In this document: positions 1 to 9,225 of the stretch, in pieces
How the letters are laid out: each line of letters begins with the position of its first letter
How positions within the stretch are numbered: position 1 is the stretch's first letter
DNA from: CAJCJE01 sp963818685
GTDB taxonomy: Bacteria; Actinomycetota; Actinomycetes; Mycobacteriales; Pseudonocardiaceae
Reading direction: 5' to 3'
Length of the DNA stretch: 64,000 nt
Assembly: GCA_963818685.1 (NCBI GenBank)
Contig: CAWFTJ010000003.1
Location: 744,001 to 808,000 of the forward strand
Program-made: the position numbers and the translations under genes
The notes under the pieces: generated by a model
Databases searched by the model: none
Told to the model about the DNA's origin: nothing
What the model saw: only the letters and a program-made list of their open reading frames with translations

Positions 1-1629
1 ACCGGATTCTTCTGTCAGTCGGGCGCGTTGGGGATCGGGATCCTGGCCGACGCGGCAACACGTGGGCTGGGATTGTCGACCTTCGTGTCCGCGGGCAACC
101 GGGCCGACGTGTCCGGCAACGACCTGTTGCAGTACTGGGCAACCGATCCGATGACCAAGGTTGTCCTGTTGTATCTTGAGTCGTTCGGCAATCCGCGCAA
201 GTTCGCGCGGTTGGCGCGCAGGCTGGCGCGGCACAAGCCGATCGTCGCGGTGAAGTCCGGGCGGCATGGCGTGCGGCCGAGCCTGGCGGCGAACTCGGTC
301 GAGCTGGACGAGTCGAGCGTGCGGGCGTTGTTCGAACAGGCCGGGGTGATCCGCGTCGAGTCGTTGGCGCAGTTGTTCGACACCGCGCTGCTGTTGGCCA
401 ATCAGCCGTTGCCGGGCGGGAGTCGGGTCGCGGTGGTGGGCAATTCGACCGCGATCGGGTTGCTCGCCGCGGACACCATCGCGGCGGAGGGGCTGGTGTT
501 GGCGTTCGATCCGGTGGACACCGGGGCGCAGGCGTCGCCGGAGGAGTTCGCGGGGGCGGTGCGCGACACGTTGCGGCGCGACGATGTGGACGCGGTGGTC
601 GTGGTGTTCGTGCCGCCGCTGGTGGTGCCGGGCGCTGCCTATGCGACGGCACTGCGGGAGGTGGTGACCGGAGAGGTCGCGGTTGCCAAGCCGATCGTGT
701 CGACGTTCCTCGCGGTCTCCGGCGTGCCGAGCGAGCTGGCCGTGACGGGGGCGGACGGGGCGCCGGGCTATGGGTCGGTGCCGTCGTATTCGAGCCCGGA
801 GCGCGCGGTGTTGGCGCTGTCGCGGGTGAGTCGGTATGCGCGGTGGCGGGACCGGCCGCGCGGCGATTTCCGGCGGCCGGACGGGATCGATGTCGCTGCG
901 GCGCGGGAGATCGTGGACGTTATTATGTCCGAAGTAGACGGTGGATCACGGGCGCTCGGCGATGAGCAGAGCGTGCGGTTGTTGGGGTGTTACGGGATCG
1001 GGGTCGTCGATTTCCGGCTGGTTGACAGCGAGGCCGCCGCGTTGGCCTCGGCCGAGGAGTTGGGGCTGCCGGTCGCGATGAAGTCGACCAGCCGGCGGTT
1101 GCGGCATTCCGTCGACCTGGTGGGCGTTCGGTTGGATCTGGGCAGCGTGGACGCGGTGCGGGCGGCGTATCAGGATCTGGTCGGGGTGTCCGGATCGGGT
1201 GAGATGATCGTGCAGCGGATGGTGCCGCGTGGCACGTCCTGTGTCATCGGGTTGCAGGACGACCCGTCGTTCGGCTCGCTGGTGTCGTTCGGACTGTCCG
1301 GCATCGTCAGCGACCTGTTGGGTGACCGGGCGTATCGCGCGGTTCCGTTGACCGACGCGGACGCGGCCGGGCTGATCACCGAGCCGAGGGCCGCGCCGCT
1401 GCTCGCCGGGTACGGCGGTGGGCAGGCGGTGGATACCGGTGCGCTGGCGGAATTGGTGTTGCGGGTCAACGCGATCGCCGAGGATCTGCCGGAGGTGCGC
1501 AGACTGGTGCTGGACCCGGTGCTGGCCGCGCCGAGCGGCGCAGAGGTGAGCAGCGCGGCGATCGTGCTGGGGCCGCCGCCGTCGCATGCGGACGCTGGGC
1601 CGCGTCGGTTGCGGAGTGTGGGCGAATAA
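1..1629 (+). CDS. ADP-forming acyl-CoA synthetase / GNAT acyltransferase family, C-terminal part (5' end outside window)
   Basis: The frame is open from base 1, so the N-terminus lies upstream of the window; about 542 residues are visible. The first residues (CQSGALGIGILADA) and the following GNRADVSGNDLLQYW match the second CoA-binding, succinyl-CoA-ligase-like domain of NDP-forming acetyl-CoA synthetases. The last ~220 residues form an ATP-grasp-like domain (MKSTSRRLRHSVDLVGVRL, then EMIVQRMVPRGTSCVIGLQ). In actinobacteria such proteins are usually about 900 residues with an N-terminal GNAT domain and acetylate proteins such as acetyl-CoA synthetase, or act as acyl-CoA ligases. The GNAT domain cannot be seen here, so the choice between protein acyltransferase and ligase is open. 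The next gene begins 226 bases downstream. Confidence 0.8.
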   Translation, partial: TGFFCQSGALGIGILADAATRGLGLSTFVSAGNRADVSGNDLLQYWATDPMTKVVLLYLESFGNPRKFARLARRLARHKPIVAVKSGRHGVRPSLAANSVELDESSVRALFEQAGVIRVESLAQLFDTALLLANQPLPGGSRVAVVGNSTAIGLLAADTIAAEGLVLAFDPVDTGAQASPEEFAGAVRDTLRRDDVDAVVVVFVPPLVVPGAAYATALREVVTGEVAVAKPIVSTFLAVSGVPSELAVTGADGAPGYGSVPSYSSPERAVLALSRVSRYARWRDRPRGDFRRPDGIDVAAAREIVDVIMSEVDGGSRALGDEQSVRLLGCYGIGVVDFRLVDSEAAALASAEELGLPVAMKSTSRRLRHSVDLVGVRLDLGSVDAVRAAYQDLVGVSGSGEMIVQRMVPRGTSCVIGLQDDPSFGSLVSFGLSGIVSDLLGDRAYRAVPLTDADAAGLITEPRAAPLLAGYGGGQAVDTGALAELVLRVNAIAEDLPEVRRLVLDPVLAAPSGAEVSSAAIVLGPPPSHADAGPRRLRSVGE

Positions 1630-1855
1630 GTGAGGTAGCGGGTCGGGAGGACGCGGCAGGAGAAGGTGTGGTGAGGTTCGCGGAGCGTGCCAAAGCCGTA
1701 GGGTGATTCGGTGACCGCCGAGAGGGTCGGTACGGGCCGGCACGTCGCCTTGCGGCAGCGGGGCGCGGACGGTGTCGTGCTGGTCACCGGGCCGGGCGGC
1801 GCGGGATGAGCTGTTCTCCCGCTATCGCCGAATTGTCTGTTGAGGAGCTTGGGCT

Positions 1856-2530
1856 GTGAACGATATCGAGCTGGTCGTGCTGGACATGGCCGGGACGACC
1901 GTTGCCGATGGCGGGCTGGTGATCAAGGCGTTCACGGCTGCGGTCGGGGCGGTTGGCGTTGCCGAGCACGGGCCCGAGTTCGACCGGATGTTGGCCTATG
2001 TCAACGAAACCATGGGCCAGTCCAAGATCGCGGTGTTCCGTGCGCTGCTGAACGGCGACGAGGAACGCGCCCAGTTGGCCAATGCCGCCTTCGAGGCGCG
2101 CTGTGAGCAGATGATCCAGAGTGGACAGTGCGTGCCGATCGATGGCGCTGAGGCGACCATCAGGGCGTTGCGCGCGGAGGGGCGCAAGGTCGCGTTCGTG
2201 ACCGGATTCGGGCGGGACACGCAGGAGGCGATCCTGACCGCGCTCGGCTGGGAGCACCTCGCGGACGTGGCGCTCACGCCTGCTGACGCGGGCCGGGGCA
2301 GGCCCTTCCCGGACCTGGTGCTGACCGCCGTGCTGCGCACGCAGGCCACGGACGTGCGGAAGGTGGCCGTTGTCGGGGACACGCCCTCCGACGTGCTCAC
2401 CGGGCTGCGCGCGGGTGCGTCGATCGTGGCCGGTGTGCTGACCGGGGCGAGCGACAAGCACGAACTGGAGTTGGCTGGTGCGACGCATGTGTTGAACTCG
2501 GTCGTGGACCTGCCGGGCATCCTGCGCTGA
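1856..2530 (+). CDS. phosphonatase-like HAD-superfamily hydrolase
   Basis: A 224-residue haloacid-dehalogenase hydrolase. HAD motif I is LDMAGTTV near residue 8, with the DxxGTT signature of the phosphonatase (PhnX-like) branch. Motif II is FVTGFGRDT near 118, and motif IV is VGDTPSD near 180. The family cleaves C-P or phosphoester bonds through an aspartyl-phosphate intermediate. PhnX itself uses a cap-domain lysine that I cannot place with certainty, so the substrate is unknown. The GTG start is supported by GAGGAG about 8 bases upstream. No 2-aminoethylphosphonate transaminase or phosphonate transporter is adjacent, which argues for a general phosphatase or phosphonatase-like role. Confidence 0.8.
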   Translation: MNDIELVVLDMAGTTVADGGLVIKAFTAAVGAVGVAEHGPEFDRMLAYVNETMGQSKIAVFRALLNGDEERAQLANAAFEARCEQMIQSGQCVPIDGAEATIRALRAEGRKVAFVTGFGRDTQEAILTALGWEHLADVALTPADAGRGRPFPDLVLTAVLRTQATDVRKVAVVGDTPSDVLTGLRAGASIVAGVLTGASDKHELELAGATHVLNSVVDLPGILR

Positions 2531-2582
2531 ACCCCATTTTGGTTGAGTCTCGGAGTTGACTGACCGGAATAGAGTGCTTCGT

Positions 2583-3020
2583 ATGGCCAAGAAGGTGTCG
2601 ATCACCAAGACCGTGTGCGTGCCGGCGGCGCGGATCTTCGACGCGCTCACCGATCCGGCGCGGCACGTGCTGATCGACGGATCGGGCTCGGTGCGTGGCA
2701 CCCGCGGGGGCTCGACGACGCGGTTGCGGCTGGGCGACACGTTCGGGATGGACATGCGGCTCGGCGTGCCGTACCGCATCACAAACCGGGTGGTGGAGTA
2801 CGAACAGGGCAGGCTGATCGCCTGGCGACACTTTGGCGGCCACCGGTGGCGCTGGGAACTCACGCCGATCGACGAGCAGAGCACCGAGGTCACCGAGACC
2901 TTCGACTACTCGACCGCACCGATGGGCTTCCTGCTGGAACTGCTCGGCTTCCCCGAGCGCAACCGCAAGGGCATCCGGGCCACCCTCGACCGGCTGGAGA
3001 CCGTGCTCACGGACAAGTGA
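2583..3020 (+). CDS. SRPBCC (polyketide cyclase/START-like) family protein
   Basis: A 145-residue helix-grip protein. It starts MAKKVSITKTVCVPAARIFD, the usual first strand and helix of SRPBCC proteins, followed by LTDPARH. It ends with a long amphipathic C-terminal helix (NRKGIRATLDRLETVL). The fold binds hydrophobic ligands; no catalytic residues can be assigned, so the function is unknown. I chose the ATG at 2583. A TTG nine codons upstream (2556) is open but less family-like. The stop lies in a tandem duplication of GGACAAGTGA (3011-3030). It is co-directional with the lipoprotein gene 48 bases downstream. Confidence 0.72.
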   Translation: MAKKVSITKTVCVPAARIFDALTDPARHVLIDGSGSVRGTRGGSTTRLRLGDTFGMDMRLGVPYRITNRVVEYEQGRLIAWRHFGGHRWRWELTPIDEQSTEVTETFDYSTAPMGFLLELLGFPERNRKGIRATLDRLETVLTDK

Positions 3021-3030
3021 GGACAAGTGA
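3011..3030. repeat. 10-bp perfect tandem duplication at a stop codon
   Basis: GGACAAGTGA occurs twice in direct succession. The first copy carries the stop codon of the SRPBCC gene and the second lies in the 3' untranslated spacer. The duplication is silent for the protein. Confidence 0.8.
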
Positions 3031-3068
3031 GATGCAACCCATCGGCGGGGTTTCTCCGTCCTGAGAGC

Positions 3069-3551
3069 ATGAGACGCCTCCTTGGCACACTGGTCGGCCC
3101 GTTGGTCGGCACTGCCGCGTTGGCGCTGCTCACGGTGGGTTGCGCCGGACGGCCGCCGGTCTCGGCGGGCAGCCCGCCGTCGCTGTCCGCGGCACCGGCC
3201 AGCACCGTTATGCCCAGCGGGCCGAACGTGCACCTGCCGGCGGGTGCTGTGCCGATCGCCGGATCGAAGGTGGACACGAGGGGGCTGCCCAGCGGGTATC
3301 CGCGGCTGGTGTGGACCGAAGGCAACGGCGCCATCCTCGGGTTCTTCGCCGAGCAGGGCGCGTGCACGACGGCAGGCGCGTCCGTGCTCGCCCAGACCGA
3401 CAGTGCGGTGACCGTGCGGCTGCTGATCACGCGGCCGGCATCGACGAAACCGTGCCCGCTGTACCTGATCGACAAGGAAATGACCGTCAACCTGGACCGG
3501 CCGCTCGGCGACCGGACCGTGATCATGCAGGCCGCGATCGAACGTGGCTGA
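3069..3551 (+). CDS. secreted lipoprotein of unknown function (first of a tandem pair)
   Basis: A 160-residue predicted lipoprotein. The start MRRLLGTLVGPLVG is followed by a hydrophobic stretch and the lipobox LTVGC (Cys near residue 25), then a Pro/Ser-rich linker. The C-terminal half ends EMTVNLDRPLGDRTVIMQA, closely resembling TVQLSAPLGSRTVVFQQ at the end of the next gene, so the two are paralogues. It contains two further cysteines (GACTT and KPCPL) at positions equivalent to those of the neighbour. ATG 3069 is chosen because it begins the signal peptide; the upstream GTG at 3027 has no signal-like sequence. No known domain was recognised. It should sit on the outer face of the membrane. 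Confidence 0.75.
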   Translation: MRRLLGTLVGPLVGTAALALLTVGCAGRPPVSAGSPPSLSAAPASTVMPSGPNVHLPAGAVPIAGSKVDTRGLPSGYPRLVWTEGNGAILGFFAEQGACTTAGASVLAQTDSAVTVRLLITRPASTKPCPLYLIDKEMTVNLDRPLGDRTVIMQAAIERG

Positions 3552-3582
3552 CGCACACTCAATCGTCGAAGAGGTGAACGGC

Positions 3583-4167
3583 ATGCAGACCAGCAGACTG
3601 GCCGGCTCGGCCGCCCTGCTGACCGGCGCGACCGTGATCGCGCTGACCATCGCGGCGTGCGGACCGACGGCTTCGTCGTCCACCGCGCCCGATGTGATCA
3701 GCATCAGCGCGAGTCCGACCACGAGCACGTCGGCACCGCCGGCGAGTTCGAGTGGTTCACCGACGGATCCGGCGCACGTGTCGCAGCCGAAGGGCGCGGT
3801 CCCGCCACCGGTCGGGAGCGTGCCCTTCGGCGGCGACGGGACGGTGGTGCCGCTGCCGCCGTACACGCCGGTTCCGTCCAGCCAGATCAGGGTGGTCGGC
3901 ACGGCCGCCCAGCAGCCGGCCGGCGTGCAGACCGCGGAGGGTGGGCGGATGCTGATCTTCCACGAGGAGCAGGCCGGCTGTCAGCAGGTCACCGCGCAGT
4001 TGGCGGGGCAGAACGCGAACCAGGTGGTCATCGACGTGACCGTGTCGTCAACGGCGACGGCAGGCCGCATGTGCCCGATGATCATCCGTGTCGTGCCGGT
4101 GACGGTCCAGCTTTCCGCGCCGCTGGGCAGCAGGACGGTCGTGTTCCAGCAGACCCTCAAGCACTGA
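3583..4167 (+). CDS. secreted lipoprotein of unknown function (second of a tandem pair)
   Basis: A 194-residue predicted lipoprotein. Signal peptide MQTSRLAGSAALLTGATVIA is followed by lipobox TIAAC, then a Ser/Thr/Pro-rich linker of about 60 residues. The C-terminal domain shares with the preceding gene the pattern of a central Cys (QAGCQQ), a second Cys (GRMCPM) and the ending TVQLSAPLGSRTVVF. The ATG at 3583 has GAAGAGGTG upstream. An earlier GTG at 3544 would overlap the preceding gene and destroy the signal peptide. The short gap suggests co-transcription with its paralogue. It converges on the fumarase gene with only 12 bases between stops. Confidence 0.78.
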   Translation: MQTSRLAGSAALLTGATVIALTIAACGPTASSSTAPDVISISASPTTSTSAPPASSSGSPTDPAHVSQPKGAVPPPVGSVPFGGDGTVVPLPPYTPVPSSQIRVVGTAAQQPAGVQTAEGGRMLIFHEEQAGCQQVTAQLAGQNANQVVIDVTVSSTATAGRMCPMIIRVVPVTVQLSAPLGSRTVVFQQTLKH

Positions 4168-4179
4168 CGACGCGGATCG

Positions 4180-5856
<1,677 letters not shown>

Positions 5857-5980
5857 GGGTCGCGGGCTCCCTTGCGCGCGTTCAATGGGCTTGCGCCGAC
5901 CGTACCCGAGGGGAATTTCGCGATGGGGGAAGGGAAGCGCGGATCACGCCGGGCGGGGAGGTGAGGTCGACCACGAGACG

Positions 5981-6020
5981 CCGGAAGGCCGGGCCGGGAG
6001 ATACCGGAAGGCCGGGCCGG
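5981..6020. repeat. 17-bp direct repeat in the fumarase-sigB gap
   Basis: CCGGAAGGCCGGGCCGG occurs at 5981-5997 and again at 6004-6020, six bases apart. It lies in the 320-base stretch between the start of fumarase and the end of sigB (5857-6177). Apart from this repeat and the sigB terminator I see no gene there. The fumarase promoter must lie in this stretch on the minus strand, but no clear -35/-10 pair was found. Confidence 0.6.
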
Positions 6021-6123
6021 CCCCGACCCGACCTCCCGTCGCGCGCGAGCCGGTGACCGGCCGCGGATAGGCCATTCAAGCCCATCTTGGCGTGACGAAC
6101 TTCACACGTCAACGCCGGCAAAG

Positions 6124-6160
6124 GGGTGAGACGCCGCTCACCGGGAACGGCGTCTCACTC
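6124..6160 (-). terminator. hairpin terminator downstream of sigB
   Basis: Perfect 11-base arms GTGAGACGCCG (6126-6136) and CGGCGTCTCAC (6148-6158) flank an 11-base loop, about 20 bases after the sigB stop. There is no marked U-tract, as is common for actinobacterial terminators. Confidence 0.75.
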
Positions 6161-6177
6161 CCGCCAACTGACTCGAT

Positions 6178-7155
6178 TCAGCTTGCGTAGGCGCGCAGCC
6201 GTTCGGCGCGCTCGCCCTGGCGGAGCTTGCTCATCACTTCGCGCTCGATCTGGCGGACCCGCTCGCGGGACAGGCCGAAACGCTTGCCGATCTGGTCCAG
6301 CGTGCGCGGCTGGCCGTCTTCAAGGCCGTAGCGCAGCCGGATCACGGCCTGCTCCCGCTCGTCCAGCGTGGCCAGCACCCGGCGCAGGTCGTCCTGCAGC
6401 AGGCCGGAGATGACCGCGCTCTCCGCGTCGGCCGCCTCGCTGTCCTCGATGAAGTCACCGAGCGGGGCGTCCTCCTCGGCGCCGACCGGCATGTCAAGGC
6501 TCACCGGGTCACGCGCGTGGTCGAGCAGGTCGGCCACCTTGTCCGCGGAAAGGCCGACCTCCTTGCCCAGCTCCTCGTGGGTTGCCTCGCGGCCGAGCTG
6601 CTGGTGCAGGTCGCGCTTGATCCTTGCCAGCTTGTTCACCTGTTCGACCAGGTGAACGGGCAGCCGGATGGTGCGGCTCTGATCGGCCATGCCCCTGGTG
6701 ATGGCCTGCCGGATCCACCACGTGGCGTAGGTCGAGAACTTGTAGCCCTTGGCGTAGTCGAACTTCTCCACGGCGCGGATCAGGCCGAGGTTGCCTTCCT
6801 GGATGAGATCCAGCAGCGGCATGCCGCGTCCGGTGTAGCGCTTGGCGAGCGACACCACGAGACGCAGGTTCGCTTCGAGCAGGTGGTTCTTGGCCACCCC
6901 GCCGTCCCGAACCAGAGCGGCCAGCTCGCTGCGGCGCTTGGGGGACAGTTTGGTGCCGGTCTCCAGCATGTGCTGCGCGAACACGCCCGCCTCGATCCGC
7001 TTGGCGAGTTCGACTTCCTGCTCTGCGGTCAGCAGGGCGGTCTTACCGATTCCGTTCAGGTACACCCGAACCAGATCGGCGGCCGGGCCCTGGGCATCAA
7101 GGTCCGCCTCCGGTGTGATTTCCGGGGCTTCACGGTCGATCGTCGGGACGGTCAT
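6178..7155 (-). CDS. sigB: RNA polymerase sigma factor SigB (group 2, principal-like)
   Basis: A 325-residue sigma-70 factor. Region 1.2 is DLVRVYLNGIGKTALLTAEQ (28-47). Regions 2.1-2.4 run about 92-175 and contain ANLRLVVSLAKRYTGRG, DLIQEGNLGLIRAVEKFDY and STYATWWIRQAI. Region 4 ends with RTLDQIGKRFGLSRERVRQI and the tail LRAYAS, as I recall for mycobacterial SigB. It lacks the long acidic N-terminus of the primary factor at 24.5 kb. The ATG at 7155 has GGGGAGGGGAG upstream. An ECF-type promoter (7279-7304) suggests induction by a stress sigma factor, as for M. tuberculosis sigB. Role: general stress and stationary-phase transcription. Confidence 0.93.
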   Translation of the reverse strand: MTVPTIDREAPEITPEADLDAQGPAADLVRVYLNGIGKTALLTAEQEVELAKRIEAGVFAQHMLETGTKLSPKRRSELAALVRDGGVAKNHLLEANLRLVVSLAKRYTGRGMPLLDLIQEGNLGLIRAVEKFDYAKGYKFSTYATWWIRQAITRGMADQSRTIRLPVHLVEQVNKLARIKRDLHQQLGREATHEELGKEVGLSADKVADLLDHARDPVSLDMPVGAEEDAPLGDFIEDSEAADAESAVISGLLQDDLRRVLATLDEREQAVIRLRYGLEDGQPRTLDQIGKRFGLSRERVRQIEREVMSKLRQGERAERLRAYAS

Positions 7156-7278
7156 GATGCTCCCCTCCCCTGTCGCGGGCTGGCATTCACTCTCACTCGC
7201 GCGGCTTTGCGCGGCGCGCCTTGACCGCTCGGCCGGCAAGTGATCCGGTTGCCTCGCGTTCAGGCTGTACACTGGGAA

Positions 7279-7304
7279 AACGGGTGTGCTCCCGATTTCG
7301 TTCC
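7279..7304 (-). promoter_or_regulatory. ECF-sigma type promoter of sigB (GGAAC-N18-GTT)
   Basis: On the minus strand, GGGAAC (7305-7300) is followed after exactly 18 bases (counted from GGAAC) by GTT within CCGTTTT (7281-7279). This is the GGAAC/T-N18-GTT pattern recognised by SigH/SigR/SigE-type factors. Transcription would begin near 7270, giving a leader of about 115 bases before the sigB ATG. Confidence 0.6.
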
Positions 7305-7446
7305 CGAGTTCCTAACCTGTTGACGTCATCGGCGTCACAACGGTTGCTCGACGAAACCTGAGCTTTCGCTGAGAGCCCCGAGTTCCCGTTTCAAACGTCT
7401 TTTCCCTCACATCAGCCACGCTCAAGCGGCCACTAACGCTGTTTGC

Positions 7447-7872
7447 TCACACTTCGACGAGGACCGTGAACGGTCCGTCATTGACGCTTTCCACGGCCAT
7501 CTTGGCGCCGAAGCGTCCTGTGGCCACCCGTGCGCCTCTGGCCCGCAGCTCCTCGACCACCGCCCGCACAAGAGGCTCGGCGATTTCCGGTCGGGCCGCC
7601 CGAGTCCACGATGGACGGCGCCCTTTTCTGGTGTCCCCGTACAAGGTGAACTGGCTGATGACCAGAATGGGGGCACCAGTGGTTGCAATCGATTGTTCAT
7701 CGGCCAGAATTCGCAACTCGTGCAACTTGCGCGCCATGGTGGTGGCAGTCTCTGCCGAGTCATCCGTGCCGACGCCGAGCAGCACCAGCAGACCGGGCTC
7801 GTCGATCGCGCCAACCACCGATCCCTCGACCGTGACGCTCGCTCGGGTCACCCGGGCCGCTACCGCTCGCAC
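7447..7872 (-). CDS. dtd: D-aminoacyl-tRNA deacylase
   Basis: A 141-residue Dtd protein, which hydrolyses D-aminoacyl-tRNA (and mischarged glycine) to protect translation. It starts VRAVAARVTRASVTVEG. The two active-site motifs are present: SQFTLYGDTRKGRRPSW near residue 78 and the C-terminal GRFGAKMAVESVNDGPFT with the cross-subunit Gly-Pro. The GTG at 7872 is chosen because it gives the family N-terminus and has GAGGAGAGG just upstream; the frame stays open for 55 more codons, but that extension is proline-rich and unlike the family. The start is divergent from the DUF3099 gene, 128 bases away. Confidence 0.92.
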   Translation of the reverse strand: MRAVAARVTRASVTVEGSVVGAIDEPGLLVLLGVGTDDSAETATTMARKLHELRILADEQSIATTGAPILVISQFTLYGDTRKGRRPSWTRAARPEIAEPLVRAVVEELRARGARVATGRFGAKMAVESVNDGPFTVLVEV

Positions 7873-7999
7873 TGTTCCTCTCCTCACAACGAGGCCGATC
7901 AGGTGGTTGTTCCCACCGGGCCGACATTCTCCCTGGGGCGCTAGGCGCGCGGGGCATGGCGGTGGGACGATGGCTGGACAGGAAGAAGGAGGTGACGTC

Positions 8000-8317
8000 G
8001 TGAGGGGTTCGACGGACGACACTCCGATCCTGATCACCGAGGCGCAGCCGTCCTATGACGACCAGTTGGCCACGCGCAAGCGCAAGTACTTCATCATCAT
8101 GTTGTGCCGCGTGCCGTGCCTGATCCTCGCCGCGGTGTTCGTGGACACGCCCTGGTTGGCGTTGACGCTGGTTGCGGTGTCCGTGCCGTTGCCCTGGATC
8201 GCCGTGCTGATCGCGAACGACCGCCCCGCGCGCCGGGCCGCGCGGTTCAACCCGTTCCGCAGACACCAACCGGTCAAGGAGTTGGAGAGCCGGGATCACC
8301 CGGTGATCGAAGGCTGA
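8000..8317 (+). CDS. DUF3099 membrane protein
   Basis: A 105-residue small membrane protein. The family signature DDTPILITEAQPSYDDQL lies at the N-terminus, followed by RKRKYFIIMLCRVPCLILAA and a second hydrophobic segment (PWLALTLVAVSVPLPWIAVL), giving two transmembrane helices. The C-terminus is basic. The GTG at 8000 is preceded by a perfect AAGGAGGT at 8-base spacing. Function is unknown; from memory the M. tuberculosis counterpart is Rv2709 beside sigB. Its last 22 bases overlap the 3' end of the convergent kinase gene. Confidence 0.83.
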   Translation: MRGSTDDTPILITEAQPSYDDQLATRKRKYFIIMLCRVPCLILAAVFVDTPWLALTLVAVSVPLPWIAVLIANDRPARRAARFNPFRRHQPVKELESRDHPVIEG

Positions 8318-9225
8318 CCTGACGACGGGTGCGCGCCGAGCCGCCCGACCACCTTCGCCCCTGCGGCGGCGCCCGCCCGCAACGCCGCCAGCGGGTCCGA
8401 CCCGCTCAGCAAGGCCGCGAGCAGCGCGGCATCGAAGGCATCGCCCGCGCCGGTCGAGTCGACGCAGTCGGCCGGGAGCGCGGGAACCGTGTGGCGACCG
8501 GTTCGGTCCAGCCAGTCCGCGCCGGCGGCTCCGCTGGTCACGGCCACCGCGCCGACCACGTCCAGCAGCGAACGCGCCGAATCGGGATCGGTCGAGCCGG
8601 TCAGCGCGGCCAGTTCGGCCGTGTTCGGCAGCAGGAGGTCGACGCCTCGCACCGCGTCCAGGAACGCGGCGCGGTCGGTGAGCAGGGCGGCGGACTGCGG
8701 GTCGACCGACGTGCTCAGGCCCGCCGCGCGGGCGGCGCGCAGCATGGCGACACCGGTGGCCGAGGACCGCTCGTCGAGCAGGACGTAGCCGGACAGGTGC
8801 AGGTGACGCGCTTCGGCGAGCAGTTCGGGCGGCAGGTCGGCGGGTCGCAGCCGGGCGGACGCGCCCCGGTCGGGCAGCATGCTGCGCTGGCCGAGGCCGT
8901 CGACAAGCACCACGACGCAGCAGGTGTGCGCCTCGTGGTCGACGGCCAGCGCGCAGCGCACGCCCGCCTCGGTGAGTTCGGCCAGCACCTGGCGGCCGGT
9001 CGGATCGTCGCCGACGCGGCCGACCAGCACCGGATCGGCTCCCGAGTGCGCGAGCCAGGCTGCGGTGTTGGCGGCGGCGCCGCCGAGTTCGATCCGCACC
9101 GACGCGCTGCGGTCGTCGCCGGGCGCGATCGGCGCGTCGTGCTTGGCCAGCACGTCCACGCCCACGTCACCGACGACGATGACAACGGGTCGGTCAGTGG
9201 GTCGGCCAGCGGTTCGGTCAGTCAC
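8296..9225 (-). CDS. psuK: PfkB-family sugar kinase, probable pseudouridine kinase
   Basis: A 309-residue ribokinase-family (PfkB) kinase. The N-terminal signature is near IELGGAAANTAAWLAHSGAD with a following GRVGDDPTGRQV. The C-terminal ATP/anion-hole motif is DSTGAGDAFDAALLAALLSG with the catalytic Asp. Directly upstream and overlapping by eight bases (GTGACTGA, 9218-9225) is a pseudouridine-5'-phosphate glycosidase, so phosphorylation of pseudouridine is the best inference. A pure ribokinase or adenosine kinase role is less likely. The frame is open to 9285, but the GTG at 9225 restores family length. It overlaps DUF3099 tail to tail by 22 bases. Confidence 0.82.
   Translation of the reverse strand: MTDRTAGRPTDRPVVIVVGDVGVDVLAKHDAPIAPGDDRSASVRIELGGAAANTAAWLAHSGADPVLVGRVGDDPTGRQVLAELTEAGVRCALAVDHEAHTCCVVVLVDGLGQRSMLPDRGASARLRPADLPPELLAEARHLHLSGYVLLDERSSATGVAMLRAARAAGLSTSVDPQSAALLTDRAAFLDAVRGVDLLLPNTAELAALTGSTDPDSARSLLDVVGAVAVTSGAAGADWLDRTGRHTVPALPADCVDSTGAGDAFDAALLAALLSGSDPLAALRAGAAAGAKVVGRLGAHPSSGQPSITG

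Noticed and set aside
1711..1809. Short frame MTAERVGTGRHVALRQRG... of 32 codons between the synthetase and HAD genes.
   Set aside because: It lacks a ribosome-binding site, family resemblance and context; probably chance.
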